From assembly GCF_032854445.1 (NCBI RefSeq), contig NC_088300.1, positions 41,260,458 through 41,320,457 on the forward strand: a stretch of DNA of 60,000 bases, read 5' to 3'. A program made the translations under genes and the position numbers. The notes beneath the pieces were generated by a model. That model saw nothing but the letters and a program-made list of their open reading frames with translations, made no database searches and was not told the origin of the DNA. Below, piece after piece: positions 25,552-37,746 of this stretch; position 1 is the first letter of the stretch; each line of letters begins with the position of its first letter. This DNA is from Liolophura sinensis (lineage: Eukaryota; Mollusca; Polyplacophora; Chitonida; Chitonidae).

Positions 25552-26080
25552 CGTGTCTCGCCTTGTGCCATTTGTTAGATCCTGTGTGTTGATTTCAATC
25601 AACGTCACAAGTTATTACTGCAAAAACTGGTGTGTCAAGGTTATTCCATCAAACACCTTCGCTGTAAGTTTCATAAGTTTTATGTCCAGAATCTGTGTCA
25701 CTCTGTATCATAACTGTGGCTGATTCCGCTTTGCTTGGAGCTAGAGGCTGAATATATTCATCGTGTTGAATTATATCGCTACGTTAAATATGAAGCGTTC
25801 TAAGCGCTGTTCATATTTTTGTCATCAACAGCTTAAACACTAACATACGTGGTACATGGTTTGGATACTGATTCAATTCATTCGTCTAGAACATCCCTTG
25901 CCCCTTTCCATCATCATTAAAAATTGATGAAATGATTCTCTTTACATTAATCCGTACGAACTTCGTACTCAATGTATTTCTTAGATCTTTAGTGGTTTGT
26001 GTTGAAGGTTGTTTTGGAATTAGTCTCGCGATTATTGACCTGTGAACGTCCATCTTGGTTGACGGCATGTATACGAATGG
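25552..26080. repeat. Dispersed repeat, copy 1
   Basis: Matches 31343-31864 in the same orientation along its length, with indels. Shared words include GTCTCGCCTTGT, AGTTATTACTGCAAAAACT, GTGTGTCAAG, TTCATCGTGTTGA, GGTGGTTTGTGTT/AGTGGTTTGTGTT, GCGATTATTGAC and TGGTTGACGGC. No coding frame is shared. Family unknown. Confidence 0.8.
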
Positions 26081-26189
26081 GATACGCCATCTTGTTTACA
26101 GTCGAATCCTTATTAAGACTACAAACACATATAGGCCTATGGTAGACAAAGACTCTTGAATCTTGAATACATATGAATCTCGGTTCTGA

Positions 26190-26520
26190 ACAGTTGGGAA
26201 ACTGTCCGGTTATAAACTCCATGCATGTCTAGCTGAGGGAACTGTTCAGCTGGGGAACCGTATATCTGGGGAAATGTCCGGTTGGGAAACTGTGCAGCTG
26301 AGAAACAGTCCAGGTACATGGGAAACTTTCCCGCTATGAAACTGTACAGCTATATGAAACTGGGAAATTGTCCGCTTGGGAAACTCTCCATCAAGAAAAC
26401 AGTCCCGCTGGGAAACTGTTCAGCTGCATGGAAAAAATGTCTCGCTGGGAAACGGTTCAGCTGTGTAGCTGTACCATTCTGGAAGCTGTTCCATGCCTTT
26501 GGAAACTGTTCCATGCTTCG
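26190..26520. repeat. Degenerate short-period repeat (GGGAAACTGT motif)
   Basis: GGGAAACTGT and near variants recur about every 17-35 bp, alternating with (T)CAGCTG and TCCGGTTG. The pattern is too diverged for a single clean period, suggesting an old minisatellite. Confidence 0.7.
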
Positions 26521-26647
26521 GCAAAATGAGCTTGTTTAATTGTGCATACATTTAACTGGGGGAACAGGATATAGGGCTATATTTGCCGGCATGGTTGGAT
26601 TTGAACTCGCGATGATTCTATCCAAATGTCCTACTTTGTAAACTGTC

Positions 26648-26721
26648 TTAATGTTTTGGTGGGTTTTGTTAAACGTGGTTTGGGTATTTGGCCTTGCAAT
26701 TATTGACCCGGAACATCCATA
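26648..26721. repeat. Dispersed repeat, 3' fragment (copy 3)
   Basis: Resembles the last ~75 bp of the repeat at 25552-26080: GGTGGGTTTTGTTAAA, then GCAATTATTGACC and GAACATCCAT. Confidence 0.55.
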
Positions 26722-28022
26722 GATACACTTGTTTGTGCACAAAAAAATGCATTTCCAAAACTTCTTTGACCTAATTTGTCTCTAAACTTGATGAACCCCT
26801 TCATGTTTGAGAATCACAACATCTTGTGCAGGAATAAGCAAGGTCTGTCATGCTCATGAGAAGGTTTTGGGAGGGCAGTATCTCCGGGAATGTATTTATG
26901 AATATGTAAGCCAAGTATGCAAACGTGCAATAATGTACATTAATGTATACCGTATAAACGGATTTAAAGAACACCCAAATTAACTATAGGCCTATTGTTT
27001 TCATACGTGAGACTTCAACAGGATGTGTTCTAGTTTTCTCTTTATACGACAAGCGCAGATAATAATGGTGAAATGCATCGCACATTCAGCATATATAATT
27101 TTGTATGTAAAGCTTTCTCCTATAATACATTTCTGGTGGTAACAATTCACTGTACTCATGTGTGGTATATGCTTAAAAAATTAATTCATTATTAATATAC
27201 ATAATGATGAAAATAATGTACCCCTAATAATGTAATGACTGACTTTACTCTATAATTCATAAACCTTAACATACATGTATTCATAATATATTCTGTAAAT
27301 GCAAATGTACTCATGCAAGTCATCTTTTAATTTCATATCACATGTATACATTCGCATATACAGTGTTTGCTCACAGCGTGTATGTATAGTTCCCATGCCT
27401 TCGTCCTAATCCATCCATTTTGGCCTTTCGGTACTTTGCATGATGCCAACAAACCGACTAGGTGCAAATAGTACACTATCCACAAACTGTCTTGGCTGAA
27501 AGCCTGTGTCCTTACATGGGACAGGTGGAATAAAATCGTTATAAAAATAAGTATATATGCTGTGTCATCTCCAGTGGTGAGGCAATTTGTCCAGATCTCT
27601 TCGCCGTTTGTAGAGATATATAAATTTGTACGATACCACCTTCTACCTGTCATAGTTAAAGTTAGCCAACCATCCGTGAAATATTACTCATGCATGTTCA
27701 CCCCATTATCTTTGAACCACGCTTATGGACATACGTTTATATGTTATGCAACACTGATTTATACGACTTTCTGCTGACAAATGAATAAACACCTTTGTGT
27801 CCTTTAGAAATGCTCTATATACAAGCCCTAACTATTATTCAAAAAAATGCAAGAATATATTACATCTAGCCTTCATATTCGGCAATAATCCAAACTAAGC
27901 CCATTTCAGCCAATGATATGCATGCATGTGACATGCATGCATTTAATATTATATGCATGTCGGATGGAGGCTTTTCCAACCTTACCATATATTTTGCCTT
28001 CGGTTAAGATCTAGGCGTTTGA
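26722..28022. other. Intergenic, nothing identified
   Basis: AT-rich; an alternating TGCATGCATG patch near 27,920-27,955 is the only simple structure. No exon recognised. Confidence 0.5.
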
Positions 28023-28150
28023 TTTATCTATTTATTTATTTATTTATTATTTATTTATTTATTTGATTGGTGTTTTATGCAGTACACAAGAATATTTCAC
28101 TTACACGATGGCGGCCAACATGGTGGAGGGAAACCCACGACCATCAGACA
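28023..28150 (-). repeat. SINE-A, 3' fragment
   Basis: A (TTTA)n run leads into TTGATTGGTGTTTTATGCAG, AATATTTCACTTACACGATG and GGAAACCCACGACCATC, the 3' two-thirds of SINE-A on the minus strand. Confidence 0.85.
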
Positions 28151-30434
28151 TTTGTACATCAGTCGTCAACCTATGGATATTCCACGATCACAAAGACAAC
28201 TTCCAAACAACATTCGACCTGGGACTAAAAGTTTTATTAGTTATATTATAACAAGAAATTTGGATGGATTCATGTTAAATGAGACAAGCGATCAGTAGTT
28301 TCCACTGATGACATGCTGGGAGGCGGAAGACGTGTTATAAGTGTGTAAAAAAGCTATTTGGTAGATATTCGACCCTGAATACTATCAAATCAAACGAATA
28401 AATAAGTAGGTAAATATACCTATGGGCTGATTTACTGCACTATATGTTGTTCTCTAGGGAAGTATGTGTTATTTTATTTTATTTTGATCTTTGTTTCGTG
28501 ATTGTTTGTGTGAGTGTTATTGTATTCTTTTTTGATAGTTTTGTTTGTGTGAGTCTATGCATGTCCCACGAAGTGTCTATAGAAATGCTGTGTATATCTG
28601 GAAGAAAACGGCACTGAAAATCGTAAAGTATACATTTGTTCCCTTATACGCCTTCGGAATTTTTCGACAATTTGTTGTCAAATTATGACAAATGCTAATG
28701 ACAAATTTGTTACCATTGTTTATTGACTTAATTTGGTATACATGTACTTCTTATACAAACAATAAATATTTAATGCTCTTAGGGTTTAAACATTGATTTA
28801 AATCTTAGACTCTTTGTGATATATATTGGTCAACAGTATATCAACGTTGAGCTCACAGAATCTGTACGCCGACCAAGGAAAACAGGTTAGCAAACCCCAT
28901 GGCGTGTTTGTATGGCTGCGAACCGAATTGTGAATTGCCAAGAGATAATAAAGTGCCTTACAGAAGAAAGTATAAGCTTATACGTTTTAATTAGACCTTT
29001 AAGGAAGTTAGGATGCACGTAGGCAATGGCATCTCAGTGTAGCATACTGGCGTATGTCCTCAGCGGCGCCCACTTTCACAAGGTACCGGGAAGTTGACAC
29101 ATACTGCTCCCTGCCCTGGAACCACCAGAAACAGACGTACACGTAATAATAAAATATATGATGCTTGAACAGTACAAGACACTATGCATGTACGTGTATT
29201 CTCCCACGTGACTGCATGTGCACCGAAAACACAGACATTTCACACGTTTATGTCAACGTTTGCAACTGCTGCTCTTTGAAGCATATGTTGTTAATGTCGT
29301 TTATTTTTAAAGGAATATACTTCATTCATTCTTTAGTGCTTTTATACGGCATTGCAGACTGAGATTATTTGATTTACATCACGCGGTGATCAGCTTTATG
29401 GTTATACCTGACTCATAAATCAGGTATAACCATGATACCTGAGGACCATAAATGTATTTCAGATAGACTACCATATAAGACGTACGGCACAGAGAGTAAA
29501 ACCAGAGCAGTGCCGACAGTGTGATAGCTGGTAAGTGGTCACACGTGAGCGGTGAAGTATGGCCTCGTGTCAATTTACCTCCATTAGGGTCTTATTCTAA
29601 CTTTCCATGTAAATGCTTAAACAGTGGCAAATTACACCCCATGGCACCATGGCTTAAGCAAAAATGCAGGGATGTTGATTGCAGTTTATTAGACGTCACT
29701 GGTCTAGAATTACTCAAAATGCTGCATTGTCTTTACATTTGACACACAAAAACAAAATCCTGGTTCACACTTAACGGGTGAAATACGGCCTCTCGTCAAT
29801 ATACCTCACTAGGCACCGACCAGTGCTTTACCTTGTCACATGAATGTAGATATGTCAAGGGAAAAAATTGGGCCTACCTCTTGACAACACTGATGACTAA
29901 ACATTTTCAGTTATAAGACAGTCTGAACGTATAGATATATATGCACCATTACGTATTCCTACAAGCGGTGATACAATATCAGATATTGTACATGTACATC
30001 AACTATAAGTTACACATATGAGGTTTGTTTTTGTACAGCTGGCATTCATAAATGTCGAAGCTCTCATACTGACATATGCGAACCGCAAATGCCTATAAAA
30101 ACACATTATCTCCTCAAATGCATGTCACACTGATCCGCAGCGACCCGCAGTTCCCTTACATTGTCAACGTTTGACCCTCCTTTCGCCTGTTTTCCTGTCA
30201 CTGTGACCAGCTGTACACGGCAAAAAAACGTTCGGTTCACACCTTTACCCGTGTCAGTAGCCTACCGTGACCTGCACTTTACAGACTGCAGCAATCTATC
30301 TGCTGTAAAGTAAATCTTCAATCTCTCAGAATGTTTCAAAATATTGTCTGCTGAGGAAGTTGAAAAAATTGAAGAATTAGTGTATATATAGATGCACATT
30401 TATCAATGTCGTCCTCAAGAATTTGGCAAATCCA
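28151..30434. other. Intergenic, with one stem-loop
   Basis: Contains a perfect 12-bp inverted repeat with an 8-nt loop (GGTTATACCTGA at 29400-29411, TCAGGTATAACC at 29420-29431). Two diverged copies of a ~45-bp phrase (GTGTCAATTTACCTCC near 29,569 and CGTCAATATACCTCAC near 29,794) are also present. No gene recognised. Confidence 0.5.
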
Positions 30435-30690
30435 CACTCCAAAAAATAATCTGTTAATTTTAACAGAAAGTCTGTTGACTGCGTGATGCTCGAATGTATT
30501 CTACGATTACAACAGATTGCTATGTTAAACATAACGCTTACTCTATTAATTCAACATAAAGATTCTATTAGGTTAACAGGATATTATGTTAAATGTGACT
30601 GAATATTGTGTAATAATAACAGAATACATTCTAGGATGACTCAGATAAGAGATTTTCTGTTAAAATTAACAGATTATTTTTTTTTAAGTG
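30435..30690. repeat. Foldback MITE, copy 1 (256 bp)
   Basis: Begins CACTCCAAAAAATAATCTG and ends with the complement (CAGATTATTTTTTTTTAAGTG). Arms run nearly the whole length: CTGTTAATTTTAACAG and AGAATGTATTCT(A/G) occur inverted on both sides. It has no coding capacity, as expected of a non-autonomous DNA transposon. Copy 2 is at 36168-36425. Confidence 0.85.
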
Positions 30691-30871
30691 TATACATTTC
30701 AAAGTGCACCCTTTGACTTATGTCATCAAAGCAAAGTGTGATGTTTGATAGTGAGGTTTCATGTATAGTCTTACTGAGGAAGCAATACACGTTATATGTC
30801 GAAAATACAGCTGACAAATCATCCTATACGCCAACAGCGCCCTAGAATCACTATCACAAAACACCATAGAC

Positions 30872-31188
30872 CGTTTCCTTGGCCTACTGGTAAGAGTGTC
30901 CGCCTTGAAATCGGAGACTCCGGGGTCAAACCCGGCTAGGGTCATACACCAGACTTCAAAACGCCTCGCTTGACTGTCAGCAGTGACGGGTTAGAGCAAG
31001 AAAACATGACTGGCTGACCCAGTGTCAGTACAATGTGACTTAGTGGGGTGTCATGTCTTTGGCATGATGCTTCAATAACATTTTGGTGGCATGAACTCGC
31101 ACTGCCACAAGAAGACACAATATATGTACACACACCCAATGACTTCTCGTCGTAATGTGACTGAAAAATTAAATGTTAAATCCCAAGG
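30872..31188 (+). repeat. SINE-C, tRNA-derived
   Basis: The head reads TTGGCCTACTGGTAAGAGTG (A box) and GACTCCGGGGTCAAACCCGG (B box). The body runs to GTGACTGAAAAATTAAATGT and TTAAATCCCAAG. The 3' end aligns with the SINE-B tail. The head resembles a tRNA, but the unit continues over 300 bp, so it is a SINE. Confidence 0.75.
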
Positions 31189-31342
31189 ATACATATACAC
31201 TTAGAAAACATCATATATCTATTTTTTGTGACTGCCTTCGGAAATTACGTCCCTGGTGACCATGCATATAGCTTCATTATCAGCAAAAACATTATGTGAC
31301 TAAGTGAGAAAGTGACCCAAGGATCCTGCCAGTGGTGTGAAC

Positions 31343-31864
31343 ATGTCTCGCCTTGTAGCATTTGTTTGATCCTGTGCGTGGGTTAGGTGACGATTTGATG
31401 AAGTTATTACTGCAAAAACTAGTGTGTCAAGATTATTCCTTTAAACGTTTTGCAATGTAAGTAAATATGGACAAAGCATCAAGGTTCTCTGGCACTCTGC
31501 TTTATGAGTGTGTCGAATTCCGCTTAACCCGGGGCTTAACCCGGATGCATCTTCATCGTGTTGATTGGATCTCCGCGTTGGATATATGAACAGCTGCAAT
31601 CAAAGCGCAACTGAGATAAATATTTTATTATCGACAACTTTTATACTATGCATGACACGCGATTTGAATACTTTCACTCATTCATGTAGAATATACCTTT
31701 CGCCTTTCCAACGTCATTGAAAACTTTACATGATTCCGTTCTGACTTGGTACTTAATATAATTTCTTAGTTCTTTGGTGGTTTGTGTTAAAGGTCATTTT
31801 GAGAATTGGCTTTGCGATTATTGACTTTGAACGAAAATACTGGTTGACGGCTAGTATACAAATG
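31343..31864. repeat. Dispersed repeat, copy 2
   Basis: Same repeat as 25552-26080 in the same orientation, about 5.8 kb away, with many substitutions and indels, so not a recent duplication. Confidence 0.8.
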
Positions 31865-33319
31865 TATGTTTCGACAATGTTTTAGCCAACTAGTCAATGT
31901 CACTGAACAGGGAACACAGGGCTTCTCTGATCAGAGGTCGTACTGGAGGCAGGGCAACAAGGTACAAACTACGGGTGTATCATACCGGGGATATGTCAGA
32001 GATGGTTACATACCTGTGCACGCCCACGCACATGTGCACGCACATTATTCCTATTCTACATGTATACATATCAATGTAGAAGGCTATATACTTGTAAGTC
32101 CAGGTATAAGTATATACATATAATTAGACACACTTAATCTCCTCATGAGATTTTCTGTTTCAAATGAGGGCACTCGACACCTGATCCTGCCCAAAGATAT
32201 ATATGCAGCAGGGGGAATGAGGTCATTCGTCGTGTACAAAATTTATTTCAATAAAACTTCGTGTAAAATCCGATGCATATGTATATGCATGTATATTAAC
32301 CTAACCTATATACTAATCCAGCATCTCCAAGATCAGCGTTGCAACTGACTGCGACCGTTTACTAGAATTTGTTTTCTTTGCTAATCGATGTATCTCTTCT
32401 TGACCTTCTTAAAAGTTCTTAATTTTTGAAATGTTATGATCCTGTATTTAGTCCAACTCGATCTCCATATTGCTTTCCTGTGCTGTGTAGGTATTGCACT
32501 GGTATAACCAATGATCATGAGGTCCCTTGTTCAAATCCAGTTAAGGCCCTGTCTTCTGGCTGTAGTCAGCATACCTGGGCTTGATGTCATGTTACCGTTT
32601 CCCTTGATGTCTGCTTTGTTTCCTTTCACCGTATAGTCTTAATCGAGATTTTGTCGTGTGAGTGAAATGCAGGATTAGCGAAATAAAAACTGGATTGGGT
32701 CAGGATGACATGACCATAGACTGTACAAACAGGGAGTCCATAACTAAGAGCTCTAGTCTTAATCTGACCTAATTGTTATGTCAATAAAATAGCTCATAGG
32801 AGGGATACTCCACAAAATCATGTATGAATCAGCGCACTGTGCGTGTACATAGACCTATGCGTCTTCATGTATATATGGCACACGTGTCACCACGCCCTTA
32901 AGCATTCATTACAAGATCGTATGGAGATTGCGCTTCCTTGAGTTGTTGATGAAGAAATGAATGTGGTGATCGGTAGAAAAAGATTCAAATTGTTTATTAT
33001 GACCAACAACTGCTGTATAATGTATATATACAATAGGTCCTATATGTAATGTTTCAGTTTTGATTCAAAGGTTTCTGATAATTACAATACCCCATACATG
33101 TGTATCAAAGGAGTACTAAGATAACGGTAATGAACGCAGAAGTATTATTGCTGCAACGTCCATTGGGACACTATAAAGTCTCCCTCTGTCTCTACCTCTT
33201 TAATAAATTCCTATTTCTCTTATCACACTTTTTGATCTTAATATTTAATTTATGAGTCTCAGATATTATATACGATTTGTAATGGATCTTCTTGAACAGC
33301 TTCGTTGCATTTATTGCCT
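31865..33319. other. Intergenic, possible decayed SINE near 32,484
   Basis: TTGTTCAAATCCAG at about 32,530 looks like a tRNA B box, with a weak A-box-like stretch before it; no clear body. Nothing else recognised. Confidence 0.35.
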
Positions 33320-33481
33320 CATTTCCGGTCGTACGTGGGAAGGTCTGTCAGCAACCTGCGGATGGACGTGGCTTTCCCCCGGGCCCTGCCCGGTTTCCTC
33401 CCACCAGAATGGTGGCCGCCGTCGTATAAGTGAAATATTCTTGAGCACGGCCTAAACACCAATGAAATAAATAAATAAATA
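33320..33481 (+). repeat. SINE-A, 5'-truncated
   Basis: Begins at the CCGGTCGTACGTGGGAAGG part of the body and ends with GTATAAGTGAAATATTCTTG and (AATA)n. The tRNA-like head is absent. Confidence 0.88.
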
Positions 33482-33523
33482 AACTGCCACATTTCAATTG
33501 GCCTTTCGTTCATTTAAAATCCA

Positions 33524-33653
33524 GGGGTCGGTTTCATGTAGCTTACTTAGTGTTAAGTTGCCCTTAGCTAAGTGCACTTTATATCTCTACAACATACGTT
33601 ACCATTGTAGTTAAGGGCTTACTATGCTATGTGAGCTTCATGAAACCGGCCCC
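33524..33653. repeat. 130-bp foldback element
   Basis: Starts GGGGTCGGTTTCATGTAGCT and ends with the near-complement (AGCTTCATGAAACCGGCCCC). Both arms carry the TTAAG/CCCTTA core inverted. It resembles small non-autonomous foldbacks common in invertebrate genomes. Confidence 0.7.
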
Positions 33654-34137
33654 AGATGAACACCTTATACATGTATGTGCATGACGGACTACAAATATAC
33701 GACAAGTGATACTCAAGTTTAGTTACATACATACATAATGTGATAGTCCTAGATGACAAAAATCAATACTTGTTACCCAAGAGACCTCGGGCTGTAGACG
33801 TGCATTCAGATCCGCTTCTATATGCAGTGTGTATCTATATATAACCTACTCTAAACCAGGACAGAAAACCCGTCTGCTAATCTTTTCTTGGTTTGATCAA
33901 TAATTGGGTTACCTTTTCCGGCGAAATTGCAGAACACAAAAGAAGCAGGTAATTGCTACGAGTGGCTAAGAATAAACAAATTGTTTTTATTGCATTATGG
34001 CACTTAAGGACGGGTTGACTGTTGCATACAAAAGTCCAAGGCACATAAAGGTAAGGGAATCATAATGAAAAAGAACCGACCCTATATGCTGTCTTGGTTG
34101 CGTCAGTTACACTCTAACACTCAGCGCATGGCGATCT
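33654..34137. other. Intergenic, nothing identified
   Basis: No exon, repeat family or structured element recognised. Confidence 0.5.
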
Positions 34138-34151
34138 CATTTTCCCACAGA

Positions 34152-34488
34152 GTGAGTGAGTGAGTGCTTGGGGTTTAACGTCGTACTCAACAATTTTTCA
34201 GTCATATGATGACGAAGGAATCCTTAGGGTGCATGTGTGTAATGTGCCTCCTTGTTGCAAGACGAATTTCCACCGCTCTTTTATTTAGTGCTGCTTCACT
34301 GAGACGACTTACCGAAGGCAAGTAAGCCGCTCCACCCGAGCCACTATACTGATACGGGTCAACCAGTCGTTGCACTATCCCGTCGTTCATGCTGAACGCC
34401 AAACGAGCAAGTTACAACTTCCTCGTTTAAAGTCTTAGGTGTGACTCGATCAAGGATTGATCCTGGATCTACCGGTCCCGAAGCGGAC
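34152..34488 (-). repeat. SINE-B, head-truncated, with target duplication
   Basis: On the plus strand it runs from GCTTGGGGTTTAACGTCGTA to GGATCTACCGGTCCCGAAGC. The flanks CATTTTCCCACAGA (34138-34151) and CATTTTCCCATAGA (34489-34502) are a 14-bp duplication with one mismatch. The A-box part of the head is missing compared with the copy at 43700. Confidence 0.88.
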
Positions 34489-34502
34489 CATTTTCCCATA
34501 GA

Positions 34503-36167
34503 AGTGAAATGTGTACTTAACATAGATTGAAACTGGAATGGAATTGGTCATCTTGCATTTGATTGGTCAGGTCTGGAGGCATAAAACGCCACAAGTAATA
34601 GGTGGTACTCTACATTATTTTGTCCCATCGTGGATTTGCCTCTTTCTTTAGTATGCTTTTCTGAATTTGTGGTCTGCAAATCAATAGCAAACCGTCTGTT
34701 ATACATGTAGAATTATCGCTCGCACGTTTCCAGCACTAATCACGTTTGAAAATATATGTTGTATGAAGAGTTGTTGTCACTAAGACAGCGCAAGGCTTAA
34801 TCCAGCAAAAACTGTATATCCAATGATAATTTATTGAAGTTTTATAACTTATCACTTGGCAACTTTTCGCTCGTCTCATGTGTTAGCGGCAATACAATTG
34901 TGTCGTGTAGGCCGGTGTACAAAGTGGGAATATTATATAATTCATACAATTAATGCTCATAAAACTGGATAGAAGGTCATGTCAAGGTATACAGGAACGA
35001 AGGAGGACAAGAGTACCGGTTCACGTCTCCCTGATTCGATGCTAGTTTCGATACGTTATAAAGTTTGTCTGGTACTTTTCCGCCCAGCTTATATAGCGTA
35101 TATTGATTGTCTAAATTAATTATCTCCAGATTTCACTGGATTTGGTTCGAGCTGAAGTTTTGTGGTTTGGAACAGTGATTGCATAAATATGTATGATGTG
35201 ATCGACCAAATAGGCGAAAGGTAAGTATAAATAGTGTGGCATGTATAGGGACCAGATAAAACTACACAAATGGGAGCCAAGTGCATGGCCCAGAATTGAC
35301 ATGTACAACTCTTATATCCTCGATCTGTGCCTCAACTATTAAGCTTACCTCTGTGGTCCAAGCAGTGCATGGATATAGTGGTATAGGCCTATGTCTAATG
35401 GGGGCGATTCTCTGTATGTAGGCCGGTACCTAAATGGTCCTGAACGGTACCTAATTTATTTATTTATTTATGTATTTATTTATTTGATATAGGCTCCTGA
35501 CTATATAGCACAGTGTGCGGACATATATGTGCACACCAAACACATGCAATATGCTGTAAAATAATAGAACTGATCGAAATTCACTTCATACAAAATGCTG
35601 TCAATCTAAAGGTTTCATAATAGAAGCGAACTTGGTACGTTCGCTTCGATTTAATGGTGAAGATAACAAGTAATATATCGGTCCCTTTGGACCAAGGCTC
35701 GCGTGCCATTCGAGATAGCATCAAAGGAAATTATCATACAAGCCCAATGAAACACTGATGTATCCTGTAAGAACCTATAGGCCTACACAGTTGATGCTCA
35801 TGTACCATTATGGACGTGTTTACTGCGGCTGCTCGTTTCGGGTCATACCCGGCCTAAGTACAGAAGGATCCAAAATATCACAGAGCATCACATCCGATGA
35901 AGGAAACTATGCACAGAGTGAAACGCGTGCCCTTGCTCGACTGCCCTGTTTGGCTGACATCCAGTTAACCACAAAACACGTATATATGCAATATTCTGTT
36001 TTGTCCAATTTCAAGTCATTCTGTGCTGAGCGTCTGACGGAAGCTGCCTTTGATGGCGTTAATTGTACTCCCACTCCATACTGACACATGGTGCGTGTTT
36101 AAATCAAGTTCCTGCTACATCCGCTAAATATGGCTTCTATCGTCATCAATAATTTCACCAGGTACTA
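34503..36167. other. Intergenic, nothing assignable
   Basis: A (TTTA)n run lies at about 35,455-35,485. A 108-codon plus-strand frame at 35758-36084 has no recognisable domain, splice context or homologue known to me. Confidence 0.45.
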
Positions 36168-36425
36168 CACTCCAAAAATTGATATGTTAATTTTAACAGA
36201 GAGTTTGTTGTCTGAGTGATGCTAGAATGTATTTTGTTATTATACCACCATATTCTGTCATATTCAACACAATATTCTGTAAGTCCTGTTGATGGAATCT
36301 TTGTGTTGAATTAATAGGATGTGTGTTATATTTAACACACTAATCTCCTGCACTATAGCGCAATACATCCTAGCATCACTCAGACAACAGACTTTCTGTT
36401 AAAGTTAGCAGATTCATTTTTAGTG
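36168..36425. repeat. Foldback MITE, copy 2 (258 bp)
   Basis: Same ends (CACTCC...TAGTG), size and inverted-arm plan as 30435-30690. The arms include CTGAGTGATGCTAGAATGTA and its complement. TA precedes the left end. Confidence 0.85.
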
Positions 36426-37384
36426 CACCCGTGGTGAATTGTGGTGGTTTCACACAGGATCTTTTCTAATAGTTACGTCTGTACTCCACCATCTTTCAAG
36501 TTTCGTGTACATGGCGAAACATCCCCATTGAGCGAGGCGTAAAAAAACCCCGCATATCAAGCTGCATAGATATTTAGAATTTATTTAAATTCAAGCACCG
36601 AATCAAGGTACCAAGAATAAACACATACATTAATGTTTTGTAGTATACAGATGTATTTATTAGAGACAGAATTCATTTAATTTTGCGTTTTTTCCTTATA
36701 AGAGATGAGAGTTGCGAGATGCATGGAATACTGGTGCCACATTTACAATATATGTGTACAGAAACAGGAGGTGAAACAAATTTTGTGAAGTCAGAAATAT
36801 CTCTTTTAAAAGATCTTGGGAAGTCATCGACATGCCGTACATAGAAATGTACATACAAATCTCAGCGATGTTGTAAATGGGGCTATACCGGAAGCAAAAT
36901 TCGTGAAAACACTGTCACCAAACATGCACTTATGTTTTTTTCAGACAAATAAATTCACTAGCAGAGACTATAACTAAAAGCTACTAAGTCATTCACATAA
37001 ACCGCGCACGGACAGGGAATTACGTACTGGGTTGATTGGTCGAATTGAGCCGCCGAATCAGGTGCTTTGCCCTGGCAAATCTGATTCATTACCTAACGTA
37101 ATTTCAAGGCTACCCGTCCAGTCTGAGCGTTATACATTGCATGCATGCTATGAATACATGCTGATGAATCGTTTTTGGCGTAAACCATTTTGAATTAGTC
37201 TCGAAATGGACAGAAACAGGCCGTGAAATGCTATTGATACCATTCACCTGCACAGTGTGGTACAACTATATACCAAATACAAAACTGCATGCGTGCAGAA
37301 GATTTCCTAGTTCCTATAAATGACCTTTTATAGGCTCAAATTAAAGTAACCATGAATGTTGATATTTTATACATTTTATTATAT
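36426..37384. other. Intergenic, nothing identified
   Basis: No conserved frame or repeat recognised. Confidence 0.5.
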
Positions 37385-37435
37385 TTATTTGACGTTGCTT
37401 TACCCCATACTCAAGAATGTTTACTTACAGGGTGT
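37385..37435 (-). repeat. SINE-A tail fragment
   Basis: TTATTTGACGTTGCTTTACC and ATACTCAAGAATGTTTACTT are a decayed SINE-A 3' end. Confidence 0.55.
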
Positions 37436-37599
37436 CAGCAAGGTGTAGGTTTGGAAGACACCGTGTTGTATATGTCAATACAACCCACTTAGCCACGACC
37501 CGCTGTCGACAACACCAAGTTAGAATAATCTTGATAATCAATGGAATATCCACTCACGTACAGTTCGTGTCTGAGGTGGTTAGCAGGCTAGTACGACTC

Positions 37600-37746
37600 A
37601 TCCTGGCTTCCTCTCCGGTCGTAGATGGGAGGGTCCGGATGGTCGTGGGTTTCCCCGGGTTCTGCCCGGTTTCCTCCCACCATAATGCCGACCGCCTTCG
37701 TATAAGTGAAATATTCTTGAGTACGGCGTACAACACCAAAACCGTC
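37600..37746 (+). repeat. SINE-A, 5'-truncated
   Basis: TGGCTTCCTCTCCGGTCGTA, GGTTTCCTCCCACCATAATG and GTATAAGTGAAATATTCTTG in SINE-A order; the head is missing. Confidence 0.88.

Noticed and set aside
30872-30945. Apparent tRNA gene
   Set aside because: A and B boxes are present, but the homology continues for over 300 bp and the tail matches other SINEs; it is a SINE head.
35758-36084. 108-codon plus-strand frame
   Set aside because: No domain, no splice partners and no regulatory context seen.
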